From an uncultured Muribaculaceae bacterium (GTDB lineage: Bacteria > Bacteroidota > Bacteroidia > Bacteroidales > Muribaculaceae): a stretch of 64,000 nt of DNA. Where the stretch lies: positions 62,001-126,000 of the forward strand of contig CAJUQP010000003.1 in the NCBI GenBank assembly GCA_910588245.1. The letters run 5' to 3'. Positions 41,167 through 49,993 of the stretch are shown here, in pieces. The translations under genes and the position numbers were made by a program. Within the stretch, counting starts at the first letter, position 1, and each line of letters opens with the position of its first letter. Under the pieces are notes generated by a model. The model did no database searches and had not been told where the DNA came from. It saw nothing but the letters and a program-made list of their open reading frames with translations.

Positions 41167-42210
41167 TCATACTGCGGTAAAGATCTTGAACACAAGCTCT
41201 TTCAGCAACTCATATTCATTTTGTGTCGAGCCTATCCCCTTGCTCTGGGTGTCGTATTCCCTTATGGCATGCACGGCGGCGAGAGCCTGCCGCGCGTTAT
41301 AACGCGACAGACCGTCGCGGTAGTCGCGCAGGGCATACTGATTCTTCAGATCAAGAGCGGCGACGAGCGAGGCGTCGCTCTTGTCTCTGGTGACGGTGGC
41401 TATGAATAGCCTCGAAAAGAATCCGAACAGAGTGGCCACGATCATGACCCCGGGATTCTGCTTTGGGTTTCTCGAGAAATACTCCACTATAAGCATCGCT
41501 TTCGGGTAATCTTTTCTTGCCATTGCCCTGACGAGCTCGTAGGTGTTAAAGTCTTTTGAAATGCCGATATTTCGCTCTATAAGCTCTGCAGATATTCTCT
41601 TCACGTCAGGGCCCGCAGCAACAATCAGTTTGTCAATTTCCCCGAAAAGTTTGCTCAGAGGGTTTCCTATATAGTCGCACAGGAGCGTGACCGCTTTCTC
41701 ATCTATACCAAGGCCCTTTGAATTGCAGTAGTCGGCAATAGGCGCGGCCAACTGATAATCGCGCAGACTGTCGCTTCTGAACACAACGCATTCCGCATCT
41801 TTTGCCTTTTTCATAAGCGCGGACGTAGCAGAGAGAGCATCACCTTTATATATTACGGCAAGCACTGTCGACGGATTAGGACGCCCCACATACGACGCGA
41901 GCTTGTCAAGTTGCGATTTTGCCTGCCACATCGTCTGGGCTTCCTTGAGCAAGACAAGCTGACGTTCAGCCATGACGGGATACTGCTGAGCGCAACCGAT
42001 CACCTTACCGATTTCCGCATCCGCGCCATAAAATGTAATGAGGTTGAAATCACGGTCTGCCTCATCGACGACATAATTCTCAAGAGCCTTGCAGATCTCG
42101 TCGATATAATAGGTTTCCTCTCCCATCAATATGTAGACAGGGGAAAACTTTTTCTTTTTTATGTCCGTCATGACTTCACGGAATGACGGTCCTGCCGCTT
42201 TCTTGGCCAT
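41167..42210 (-). CDS. holA: DNA polymerase III, delta subunit
   Basis: I choose the ATG at 42210 (MAKKAAGPSFREVMTDIKKK); the frame is open to 42339, but that part lies inside the CPBP gene. The 347-residue protein shows the delta-subunit plan: YILMGEETYYIDEICKAL at the start, IGKVIGCAQQYPVMAERQLVLLKEAQ (clamp-binding helix region), VLAVIYKGDAL, and the helical collar domain (LLCDYIGNPLSKLFGEIDKLI). As the wrench of the clamp loader it opens the beta sliding clamp. The start is 7 bases after the CPBP stop. Confidence 0.93.
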   Translation of the reverse strand: MAKKAAGPSFREVMTDIKKKKFSPVYILMGEETYYIDEICKALENYVVDEADRDFNLITFYGADAEIGKVIGCAQQYPVMAERQLVLLKEAQTMWQAKSQLDKLASYVGRPNPSTVLAVIYKGDALSATSALMKKAKDAECVVFRSDSLRDYQLAAPIADYCNSKGLGIDEKAVTLLCDYIGNPLSKLFGEIDKLIVAAGPDVKRISAELIERNIGISKDFNTYELVRAMARKDYPKAMLIVEYFSRNPKQNPGVMIVATLFGFFSRLFIATVTRDKSDASLVAALDLKNQYALRDYRDGLSRYNARQALAAVHAIREYDTQSKGIGSTQNEYELLKELVFKIFTAV

Positions 42211-42217
42211 AATTAAG

Positions 42218-43120
42218 TCATATAGTGGATTGTGGAACACGCTTGAACAGCGTATTCCTGAAATGGAAGAAAAACAAAGCGGTGGCCGCAAGACTGAAGA
42301 CGGCAGCCCAGGGTAGCGACCCGTCGGTGGTGGCGCCAATATTGCCTACAGGGTCGCCGCTGCCTTCGCCGCATATCAAGGCTGAGACAACCACTATGGA
42401 ATTGTTCAAGGCATGTGCGAAGACCGAAGGCCAGATACTCCCGGTCCATACGAGAAGATATCCGAAAAAGGCTCCCATCAGAAGCCGGGGGAAAAAACCG
42501 AAAAACTGGAAATGGACTGCGCTGAAAATAGCCGCAGCTCCCCATACAGCCACCCCCTTGCCAACTCCTGAGTCACTGAAGATACTCTGCATGGTTCCGC
42601 GGAAAAACACCTCTTCAGAAAAACCAGTCAGAACACCGATCACACATACCCCTGCAATCATCTGCCAGAATCCGCTGGCGGAAAGCGCAAGCTCCGACAC
42701 TTCTCCATTAGCTCTCTCCCATTCCCTGAGCGTAGCTTCGATTCCGGCTGCCCATTCGGGGAAATGAATCTGCTCGTTCCAGATAATAAGCTGGTTCATT
42801 GCCGGCAAAGCAAGCACGTAGACAATAACTACACCTATATAGGCGCGGATACCGGGGCTGGACGCTAATCCAAGGAATTTCAGGGGATGCCCGGAGGAGA
42901 ACCGTGCCGTAAGCCAAGCAGGCACACAAAACGCCAACAAACATTGCACAACAGAAGTGAGTAGCACAGCCGTGCGTCCGTTTATGGCAGGGACTTCCAT
43001 GAGGACGGCCCCGATTCCGGCAGCGACCAGAAGGAGGAAGAAGAACGATGTGAAAAGCACCAGAAGCCTCACGCCGGTCGATCTTCTCAGCATCCCCAGA
43101 GGGTTATGGTTCTCACACAT
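42218..43120 (-). CDS. CPBP-family intramembrane glutamic protease
   Basis: The 300-residue polytopic protein carries the CPBP (Abi/Rce1-like) motifs: GFSEEVFFRGTMQSIF (motif 1, EExxxR), FSAVHFQFFGFFPRLLMGAFFGYL (motif 2, FxxxH), and HALNNSIV (motif 3, HxxxN). Eight or so hydrophobic helices are evident. Members process prenylated or other membrane proteins, or serve bacteriocin self-immunity; the substrate is not predictable here. Its start overlaps the lptB stop by 8 bases. Confidence 0.92.
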   Translation of the reverse strand: MCENHNPLGMLRRSTGVRLLVLFTSFFFLLLVAAGIGAVLMEVPAINGRTAVLLTSVVQCLLAFCVPAWLTARFSSGHPLKFLGLASSPGIRAYIGVVIVYVLALPAMNQLIIWNEQIHFPEWAAGIEATLREWERANGEVSELALSASGFWQMIAGVCVIGVLTGFSEEVFFRGTMQSIFSDSGVGKGVAVWGAAAIFSAVHFQFFGFFPRLLMGAFFGYLLVWTGSIWPSVFAHALNNSIVVVSALICGEGSGDPVGNIGATTDGSLPWAAVFSLAATALFFFHFRNTLFKRVPQSTI

Positions 43121-44039
43121 TGAAATTTTTCCTTGTGAATATGAAATCGCGTCCGAGATACTTCTCCCTTACCACCGGATTGGCAGCAAGCTGTTCGCTC
43201 GTGCCCTGGAAAAGGATCTTACCCTCAAACAAAAGATAGGCACGGTCGGTGATACGCAGAGTCTCCTGCGCATTGTGGTCGGTGATGAGAATACCGATAT
43301 TCTTCGATTTCAGTTTATAGACAATTTCCTGGATATCAGACACAGCAATGGGATCGACACCTGCGAACGGCTCATCAAGCATTATAAACTTCGGATTGAT
43401 GGCAAGACAGCGCGCTATCTCCGTGCGCCGTCGCTCTCCTCCTGAAAGCTGATCACCAAGGTTCTTCCTGACCTTCTCCAGTCGGAATTCAGCTATCAGG
43501 CTCTCCAGTTTCTCTTTCTGATATTCCGCGGAAGTGGGGGTCATCTCAAGCACGGCCCTTATATTGTTCTCCACGCTCAATTTCCTGAATACGGATGGCT
43601 CCTGCGCCAGATAGCCGATTCCAAGCTGAGCCCTCTTATAGACCGGGTAGCCTGTTATATCGTGATCGTCGAGAAAAATCTTCCCTTCATTGGGCGTGAT
43701 GAGGCCGGTCGTCATATAGAAGGTAGTGGTCTTTCCGGCACCATTCGGTCCGAGCAACCCTACGATCTCACCCTGCGACACATCGATCGAAACATGGTTG
43801 GCAACCGTACGCTTTCCATATCTCTTCACGAGATTGTCTGTGCGAAGCACACCCTTCTCGGGCGCAGTGGACGTCATCACCACTTCGGCCGAACCTTCAG
43901 GCGATGATATCTCTACGTCTTCACTGACCGTCACACTCCTCATATCAGGTTCGGCAGCGTTCTCCATCTCCGCAGCCTTTTCTTCCTCCTCCGGAGAAAG
44001 ACCGGTTTTACTGTTTTTAGAGAAAGCGAATATCTTCAT
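43113..44039 (-). CDS. lptB: LPS export ABC transporter ATP-binding protein LptB with N-terminal extension
   Basis: Residues from about 66 form a complete LptB ATPase: Walker A GPNGAGKTTTFY, Q-loop LAQEPSVFRKLSV, signature LSGGERRRTEIARC, Walker B FIMLDEPFAGVDP and H-loop ITDHNAQETLR. It powers lipopolysaccharide extraction from the inner membrane with LptFG. The first 65 residues are an acidic, low-complexity extension (SPEEEEKAAEMENAAEPD) absent from most LptB proteins. An internal ATG before TSTAPEKGVLRTDNLVKR could be the true start if the extension is not translated, but the frame overlaps the udk stop by 4 bases (ATGA), which favours the long start. Confidence 0.93.
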   Translation of the reverse strand: MKIFAFSKNSKTGLSPEEEEKAAEMENAAEPDMRSVTVSEDVEISSPEGSAEVVMTSTAPEKGVLRTDNLVKRYGKRTVANHVSIDVSQGEIVGLLGPNGAGKTTTFYMTTGLITPNEGKIFLDDHDITGYPVYKRAQLGIGYLAQEPSVFRKLSVENNIRAVLEMTPTSAEYQKEKLESLIAEFRLEKVRKNLGDQLSGGERRRTEIARCLAINPKFIMLDEPFAGVDPIAVSDIQEIVYKLKSKNIGILITDHNAQETLRITDRAYLLFEGKILFQGTSEQLAANPVVREKYLGRDFIFTRKNFNV

Positions 44040-44665
44040 GACTCACAACGGTTACAGGTGGATATAAGAGAGCGGATATAATCCGTAAGGAGCTTTATGG
44101 CCACATTGTTGTTGCCTCCCTGAGGCACGATAAGATCGGCATATCGCTTTGAAGGCTCTATATAAAGCTCGTGCATGGGCTTAAGGGTTTCCTGGTAACG
44201 GTCTATGACCATCTGCGGAGTGCGTCCACGCTCTATGCAATCGCGCGATATCACCCTTATCAGACGTTCGTCAGCATCAGCGTCAACAAAGACCTTTACA
44301 TCGAGCATATCGCGTAAAGGCTTGTCGGTCAGCACAAGGATACCCTCCACTACGACTACCTCCCGTGGATAGACCGTCACGGTCTCTTTCATACGCGAGC
44401 AGGTTAGAAAATCATAGGTAGGCATCTCTATCTTCTCACCGTTTCTGAGCATGTCCAGATGTTTGCAAAGCAACGGCCATTCTATCGATGCGGGTTCGTC
44501 ATAGTTCATCTTAAGTCTCTCCTCAAGAGGGATATGTGCGTTGTCCTTGTAGTAGCAGTCCTGGGGCATGACCGCAACCTCATCTTTCGGGAGCGATTCT
44601 ATGATCTTGCGGACAACCGTGGTCTTTCCGGACCCGGTGCCGCCTGCGATTCCGATTACCAACAT
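44036..44665 (-). CDS. udk: Uridine kinase
   Basis: The 209-residue P-loop kinase phosphorylates uridine and cytidine for pyrimidine salvage. It shows GIAGGTGSGKTTVVRKI (Walker A), VAVMPQDCYYKD, FDYDEP-like NYDEPASIEW, PTYDFLTCSRM, VVVEGILVL, and RVISRDCIERGRTPQ (lid). It is the first gene of a tight minus-strand run into lptB (ATGA overlap). The length is typical. Confidence 0.96.
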   Translation of the reverse strand: MLVIGIAGGTGSGKTTVVRKIIESLPKDEVAVMPQDCYYKDNAHIPLEERLKMNYDEPASIEWPLLCKHLDMLRNGEKIEMPTYDFLTCSRMKETVTVYPREVVVVEGILVLTDKPLRDMLDVKVFVDADADERLIRVISRDCIERGRTPQMVIDRYQETLKPMHELYIEPSKRYADLIVPQGGNNNVAIKLLTDYIRSLISTCNRCES

Positions 44666-45073
44666 AAGCGGTTTTAATAATTTACATTTTTACAAGCCCC
44701 GGGAGACATACTCTCCGGCATAACTTCTGCAGAAAGTGGCAGAATTTACCGAAGGAGAGTCGACCGTAAGCTTGTTTTTTTGTTATATGGAAAGAGAACC
44801 GTAATCCGGGCCATATCTCTTTCATATGATCATGACCCGGCGATCCGCTTCTGATGGCAAAATTAATAAAATTATCGGAAGAGAGCAACTTGACACTCTT
44901 TTCTTATTGCTCCTTTACCGATAATTTATTCCTTTTGTCGTTTAAATAATGAGATTGGCATTTTTTTATTAATTTTGCAGAGAAATAAAACGGGGTACAT
45001 CCCAGCCGGACTATCCTCCGGCCGAGATGCCATCTGTTAAAGGCCTCGTGAAATAAAACCAAATATTTATCAA
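44666..45073. other. 408-base intergenic region between udk and mlaE
   Basis: The region is between divergent genes and must carry promoters for both. A plus-strand -7 box TAATTTTG lies at 44970-44977, about 97 bases before the mlaE start, without a clear -33 partner. Weak inverted repeats are present (for example around 45004-45022). No credible open frame or RNA was recognised. Confidence 0.5.
44970..44977 (+). promoter_or_regulatory. -7 promoter box upstream of mlaE
   Basis: TAATTTTG, a full -7 match, with predicted start near 44984 and a leader of about 90 bases; no TTG at 20-base spacing. Confidence 0.5.
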
Positions 45074-45820
45074 ATGGTCGTATCTTCGATTGCTTCATTC
45101 GGACGCTACTGCATGTTTCTGACCCAGGTGTTCCGCCTGCCAGACAAAGGGAAAGTGTTTTTCAGCCGTCTGATTTTCGAAATAAGCAAACTGGGAGTGG
45201 ATTCCATCCCGCTGGTGATAATCATATCTCTCTTTATCGGGGCAGTCATCACCATACAGATGACCCTCAACATAGTCTCTCCCCTCATTCCATCGTATTC
45301 CACAGGTCTCGCCACCCGAGAGATCCTGCTTCTCGAATTCTCCTCGACCATGATGAGCCTGATCCTCGCCGGAAAGGTAGGAAGCAATATCGCCTCAGAG
45401 ATAGGCACTATGAGGGTCACCGAGCAGATCGACGCCCTGGAGATCATGGGGATCAATTCCGCCAATTTTATTGTGCTGCCTAAAGTGATAGGATTCGTTT
45501 TCTTCGTGCCGGTGCTCTGCGTGCTCTCGATGTTCATGGGTCTTATTGGCGGATGGTTTATCGCGGAATTCACTACGATGCTTTCAGTCGAGAATTATGT
45601 GTTCGGCATCCAGTCGTTCTTCAAGGAATGGTATGTCTGGTATGGCATAATCAAGACCGTTGTCTTCGCGTTCCTGATCACTACGATCGCGGCATACTAT
45701 GGCTATTTCGTAAAGGGTGGATCGCTCGAGGTAGGACAGGCCTCGACAAAGGCCGTGGTGTCAAGCTCTATAATTATTCTTCTCGCCGACGTTGTGCTCA
45801 CCAAACTCCTGCTGCAGTGA
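45074..45820 (+). CDS. mlaE: MlaE-family ABC transporter permease
   Basis: The 248-residue permease has the MlaE (DUF140) pattern: an amphipathic N-terminal interfacial helix (LTQVFRLPDKGKVFFSRLIFEI), SIPLVIIISLFIGAVITIQMTLN, SYSTGLATREILLLEFSSTMMSLILAGKVGSNIASEIGTMRVTEQIDALEIMGIN (the conserved coupling segment), and three further helices. With MlaF it moves phospholipids between inner and outer membranes to keep outer-membrane asymmetry. The mlaD-type substrate-binding gene is not next to it in the window. Confidence 0.95.
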   Translation: MVVSSIASFGRYCMFLTQVFRLPDKGKVFFSRLIFEISKLGVDSIPLVIIISLFIGAVITIQMTLNIVSPLIPSYSTGLATREILLLEFSSTMMSLILAGKVGSNIASEIGTMRVTEQIDALEIMGINSANFIVLPKVIGFVFFVPVLCVLSMFMGLIGGWFIAEFTTMLSVENYVFGIQSFFKEWYVWYGIIKTVVFAFLITTIAAYYGYFVKGGSLEVGQASTKAVVSSSIIILLADVVLTKLLLQ

Positions 45821-45912
45821 CAAAACTCCGTCGGCGGTGATATAGCCCTGCGCCGCGCGCATTTTTAAAGAAGCGGCATCCATAGCCGCAGTCAAACAAG
45901 AGAACAATCATA

Positions 45913-46695
45913 ATGATAGAGGCAAAAAACATATCGAAATGGTTTGACGGACAGAGAGTGCTCTACGACATCTCAGCCACTTTCCAGACCGGCAAGACAA
46001 ACCTTATCATAGGCCAGAGTGGATCGGGCAAAACTGTGTTCATGAAATGTCTTATCGGGCTTCTGACTCCGGAAGAGGGATCAATACTCTATGACGGGCG
46101 CATGTTCCGGTCGATGAACAATCAACAGAAGCGTGCGCTGCGCGCAGAGATAGGGATGCTTTTCCAAGGCTCGGCATTATTCGACAACGAGACCGTGCTC
46201 GGCAACGTAATGTTTCCATTAAAAATGTTCAGCCCACTCAGTTCGGCGGAGCAGCTTGAGAGAGCGCATTTCTGCATCAACCGTGTCGGTCTTACGAACG
46301 CCGACGACAAGTATCCCTCCGAGATTTCGGGAGGTATGCAGAAACGTGTGGCGATAGCCAGAGCCATCGCGCTCAATCCCAAATACCTATTCTGCGATGA
46401 ACCGAATTCCGGACTTGACCCTAAGACCTCGATACTCATTGACGAGCTTCTGAGCGACATAACCCACGAATACGGAATCACGACGATTATCAATACCCAC
46501 GACATGAACTCAGTGCTCGGAATCGGGGAGAACATCGTCTTCATCAACAAGGGCCACTGCGACTGGCAAGGGTCTGACCGCAATATATTCAGAAGCACAA
46601 ACGAAGATCTCAACAATTTCGTGTTCGCCTCAAAGCTCTTCAAAGAAGTCAAGACATTCCTCGAGAGAGAATATGAGGCGGAGGAAGACATCTGA
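45913..46695 (+). CDS. mlaF: MlaF-family ABC transporter ATP-binding protein
   Basis: The 260-residue ATPase has Walker A GQSGSGKTVFMK, Q-loop MLFQGSALFDNETV, signature ISGGMQKRVAIARA, Walker B YLFCDEPNSGLDP and H-loop INTHDMNSV. The SGLDPKTSILIDELL segment after Walker B is typical of MlaF. It is separated from mlaE by 92 bp; the pair works as the lipid transporter core. A hairpin with a T-run follows. Confidence 0.94.
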   Translation: MIEAKNISKWFDGQRVLYDISATFQTGKTNLIIGQSGSGKTVFMKCLIGLLTPEEGSILYDGRMFRSMNNQQKRALRAEIGMLFQGSALFDNETVLGNVMFPLKMFSPLSSAEQLERAHFCINRVGLTNADDKYPSEISGGMQKRVAIARAIALNPKYLFCDEPNSGLDPKTSILIDELLSDITHEYGITTIINTHDMNSVLGIGENIVFINKGHCDWQGSDRNIFRSTNEDLNNFVFASKLFKEVKTFLEREYEAEEDI

Positions 46696-46710
46696 AGATC
46701 AAGCACCATG

Positions 46711-46745
46711 AATTCCTGATTCGACAATCGAGTCAGGAATTTTTC
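46711..46745 (+). terminator. Terminator after mlaF
   Basis: A 14-bp stem with one G-U (46711-46724 with 46728-46741), followed by TTTTC. The rest of the gap to the next gene is AT-rich with no recognisable element. Confidence 0.75.
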
Positions 46746-46926
46746 TTATTTCAACAAATTTATGTTTCGGCATTTAATATTTCAGCAGATTAAACGTTTA
46801 CCATATGTAACGATTTATAAAGAGATTGCCGGTATTCCATGCCGATAACCTTTACAAAACGTCAGCGACAACTCTTTTTTGAATCCAATATCATGAAATA
46901 ATTAAAAACCATAATAACTAATTCGG

Positions 46927-48984
46927 ATGAAAAAGGTATTACTGACATTTACTCTTCTCATTTATTCGCTGGCTATGCTGGCCCAAGATCCGGTAAGCTG
47001 GAGTTTCCGGCTTGTCGACGACAACACCGACCATCCCTCGCTGGAAATCAAAGCCAGCATCGAACCTGGCTTCCATCTCTTCTCCACCGACAATCCCCCG
47101 GGCGGTTCCCTTCCTCTTTCATTTGCTTTTGAACCTTCCGGATGCATACTCGACGGATCACCCGTAGCCAATAAAAAGTATACCAAACAATTCAACGATA
47201 TCTTTGAGGTTGACGAGCACTTCTACACAGGCTCCGTGGTATTCAACCAAAAGCTAAAACCTACCGACAAAAAATTCAGCGTAAAAGTTGATATCAAAGG
47301 GCAGGCATGCGACGACAGAGGCTGCCATCAGATCCTGGTCTCACATTCCTTCAGCGGCACCGCTCCTGCCAAGGTCGTGGCTGATGCCAAAACTGCAGAA
47401 AAATCAAAAGATGACAACACTGCAAAAGAAGAGAATGCGGATGATGTCAAAGCCGATGCCATAGCGCAGATGACCGATTCGCTACAGTCTGCGGAGAAGC
47501 CACTCTTGCCGGCAGCCGACATGAGCGGCATTTCCGCCACCGACGCTTCCTGGTGGGACAATGTGGAGGCGGAGCTGAAGGTATTCTCCGACAATCCCGA
47601 ACAGCAGAGCCGCTCGCTTCTATATATTTTTCTCGCCGGATTCATAGGCGGATTGATTGCGCTCGTCACTCCTTGCGTATGGCCAATGATTCCGATGACG
47701 GTAAGCTTCTTCCTCAAGCAGAACAAGAGCCGCAGGAAATCAATAATGACAGCTTCTGTCTACGGCCTTTCGATCATCGTCATCTATGTGGGGCTCGGAT
47801 TGATAGTGACAGCCATTTTCGGGGCGTCGGCTCTTAATGAACTCGCCACAAGCGCACTGTTCAATATAATTTTCTTCCTTCTTCTCGTGGTTTTCGCCAT
47901 CTCATTCATGGGAGGTTTCGAACTCACCCTTCCCTCCTCCTGGACTAATAAGATGGACTCGAAGGTCGACACCACAACAGGCTATCTGAGCATCTTCTTC
48001 ATGGCCTTCACTCTGGTGCTCGTATCCTTCTCCTGCACCGGCCCCATCATCGGCACGTTGCTTGTGGAAGCGGCGGCAACATCCAACTTCATCTCTCCCG
48101 CAATCGGGATGTTCGGCTTCGCACTCGCACTGGCGCTACCCTTCTCCATCTTCGCCATGTTCCCGACCATGCTCAAGTCCATGCCCAAGAGCGGCGGATG
48201 GATGAACACCGTGAAAGTCGTGCTTGGATTCCTCGAACTCGCCCTCGCCTTGAAATTCCTCTCCGTTGCAGATCTCGCATATGGCTGGAGGATACTTGAC
48301 AGAGAGGTATTCGTCTCACTCTGGATCGTCATCTTCGCCCTTCTTGGCGTATATCTCCTCGGAAAAATCACCTTCCCCCACGACGACAAGGTGGAGAAGA
48401 CCGGTGTCACCCGCTTTATGCTTGCCTGCGTATCGTTCGCTTTCGCAGTCTACATGCTCCCGGGTCTGTGGGGTGCTCCCCTTAAGAGTATCAGTGCCTT
48501 CGCTCCTCCGATCTCAACCCAGGACTTCTCCTTATATGAAGGTGACGTCCACGCGCAGGTAGATGACTTCGAGGAGGGTATGAAACTCGCACAGAGACTC
48601 GGCAAACCCGTGCTTGTTGACTTCTCAGGATATGGATGCGTCAACTGCCGCAAGATGGAGGCTGCCGTGTGGACTGATCCGCAGGTAAAAGCCACCATCG
48701 ACAATGATTTCGTACTCATTACCCTTATGGTCGATGAGAAAAAGGATCTTCCGGAACCGATCAAGGTGACTGAGAAAGATGGTACAGAACGCACACTCCG
48801 TACTTACGGCGATAAATGGAGCTTCCTGCAACGCTCCAAGTTCGGAGCCAACGCGCAGCCATTCCATGTCATAATCGACAACAAAGGCAAACCTCTCGCC
48901 CCGGCTTTCGTATATAAGGAAGACGTGCCAGGCTATCTTAATTTCCTCAAACAGGGAATTGACAACTACAACGAAAAGAAATAA
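46927..48984 (+). CDS. DsbD-like thiol:disulfide interchange protein
   Basis: The 685-residue protein has a signal peptide, an N-terminal DsbD-alpha-like domain (about 20-150, with Cys in ACDDRGCHQ), a charged linker, and an eight-TM core (TPCVWPMIPMTVSFFLKQN with the first membrane Cys, FSCTGPIIGTLL with the second). A C-terminal thioredoxin-like domain carries CVNC (GYGCVNCRKMEAAVW). Electrons pass from cytoplasmic thioredoxin through the membrane cysteines to the periplasm to reduce proteins. All three Cys pairs are present. It stands alone with a terminator behind. Confidence 0.94.
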   Translation: MKKVLLTFTLLIYSLAMLAQDPVSWSFRLVDDNTDHPSLEIKASIEPGFHLFSTDNPPGGSLPLSFAFEPSGCILDGSPVANKKYTKQFNDIFEVDEHFYTGSVVFNQKLKPTDKKFSVKVDIKGQACDDRGCHQILVSHSFSGTAPAKVVADAKTAEKSKDDNTAKEENADDVKADAIAQMTDSLQSAEKPLLPAADMSGISATDASWWDNVEAELKVFSDNPEQQSRSLLYIFLAGFIGGLIALVTPCVWPMIPMTVSFFLKQNKSRRKSIMTASVYGLSIIVIYVGLGLIVTAIFGASALNELATSALFNIIFFLLLVVFAISFMGGFELTLPSSWTNKMDSKVDTTTGYLSIFFMAFTLVLVSFSCTGPIIGTLLVEAAATSNFISPAIGMFGFALALALPFSIFAMFPTMLKSMPKSGGWMNTVKVVLGFLELALALKFLSVADLAYGWRILDREVFVSLWIVIFALLGVYLLGKITFPHDDKVEKTGVTRFMLACVSFAFAVYMLPGLWGAPLKSISAFAPPISTQDFSLYEGDVHAQVDDFEEGMKLAQRLGKPVLVDFSGYGCVNCRKMEAAVWTDPQVKATIDNDFVLITLMVDEKKDLPEPIKVTEKDGTERTLRTYGDKWSFLQRSKFGANAQPFHVIIDNKGKPLAPAFVYKEDVPGYLNFLKQGIDNYNEKK

Positions 48985-49001
48985 CGGATCATACTCCATG
49001 T

Positions 49002-49038
49002 AAAAGGCCGCTCCTATGCAATTATAGGGGCGGCTTTT
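49002..49038 (+). terminator. Terminator after the DsbD-like gene
   Basis: Stem of AAAAGGCCGCTCCTAT with its complement on the other side (one mismatch or wobble), short loop, and TTTT at the end. Confidence 0.75.
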
Positions 49039-49067
49039 CCGTTATCTCCATAGCTTCAATTCTTCTT

Positions 49068-49913
49068 ATGAGAAACAACACTATCCGAACAATAATGCTG
49101 GCCGTGGCGTTTATATTCGCGGCATATCCTCCTCTGACGGCCTCTTCACCGCGCTATCTCGCGCTCGTCGATTCAGCTGACAATTACATAAAGCGCGAAC
49201 GATGGACAGACGCCGAACAGACGCTCCTTTCCGCACTGCGGCTCGAGCCCGGAAATTTCACAAACTCCCTGCTCCTCTCCAACCTTGGCGTGGTGAGGAC
49301 CAACTTAGGGAAAATGGATGACGCGCTTGAGGCCTTCAGGCTCGGTCTAAGCATAGCCCCGCGTTCATCGGTGATACGAACCAACAGATCGCGCACCCTG
49401 ATTGCCCTCGGCAGATATGACGAAGCCATGACCGATCTCAACGAGACCCTTGAGATCGATTCCACCCAGACATGGCCGCGCCAGATGAGAGGGCTCCTCA
49501 GACTCGCAGCCGACGACATTGACGGTGCTGAAAAAGATTTTACCGTCCTCTCAAGGATCGATCCGTCAAACGCATCTGCAATGTCAGGGCTCGCAAGGGT
49601 CGCCGAGAGAAAAGGGCAGACCACGGAGGCCCTGAAATATTACGATGAGGCAATTGCCATTGACGATGACCCTGAGACACGGTTCTCAAGGATTCTCCTG
49701 AAAATCAGTCTCGGTAAATATAGCGAGGCGTCGGAAGACATCAGGAAAGGAATCGACAAATGGCCGCAAGTGCCAGACTTCTATCTTGCCAGAGGCTATC
49801 TGCACCGTCTTAACTACAGAAACCGGGAAGCGGAAATAGATAAAAAAATAGCTTTAGACAAAGGAGCTGATCCCCAGATTGTTGAACAGTTCCTCCCCTC
49901 TACCCGTAGATAA
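49068..49913 (+). CDS. Secreted TPR-repeat protein
   Basis: The 281-residue protein has a signal peptide (IMLAVAFIFAAYPPLTASS) and about six TPR helical pairs (RWTDAEQTLLSALRLEPGNF, KMDDALEAFRLGLSIAP, RYDEAMTDLNETLEID, DIDGAEKDFTVLSRID, QTTEALKYYDEAIAID, KYSEASEDIRKGIDKW). It likely scaffolds proteins in the periplasm. No catalytic domain is seen. It precedes the HU/SPOR gene on the same strand by 80 bp. Confidence 0.85.
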   Translation: MRNNTIRTIMLAVAFIFAAYPPLTASSPRYLALVDSADNYIKRERWTDAEQTLLSALRLEPGNFTNSLLLSNLGVVRTNLGKMDDALEAFRLGLSIAPRSSVIRTNRSRTLIALGRYDEAMTDLNETLEIDSTQTWPRQMRGLLRLAADDIDGAEKDFTVLSRIDPSNASAMSGLARVAERKGQTTEALKYYDEAIAIDDDPETRFSRILLKISLGKYSEASEDIRKGIDKWPQVPDFYLARGYLHRLNYRNREAEIDKKIALDKGADPQIVEQFLPSTRR

Positions 49914-49952
49914 CTTCTGCGTTATATCCATCCTCGAAAGAAAATAAATTCT

Positions 49953-49960
49953 TAACTTTG
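49953..49960 (+). promoter_or_regulatory. -7 promoter box for the HU/SPOR gene
   Basis: TAACTTTG, a full -7 match, 33 bases before the chosen ATG at 49994; this supports the later start. Confidence 0.5.
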
Positions 49961-49993
49961 CATCCGCAAACCCAAAGGCATGCATTCAGAATA

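Noticed and set aside
42211..42339. Long N-terminal extension of holA.
   Set aside because: The extension reads antisense-like sequence through the CPBP gene; the conserved delta subunit begins at MAKKAAG.
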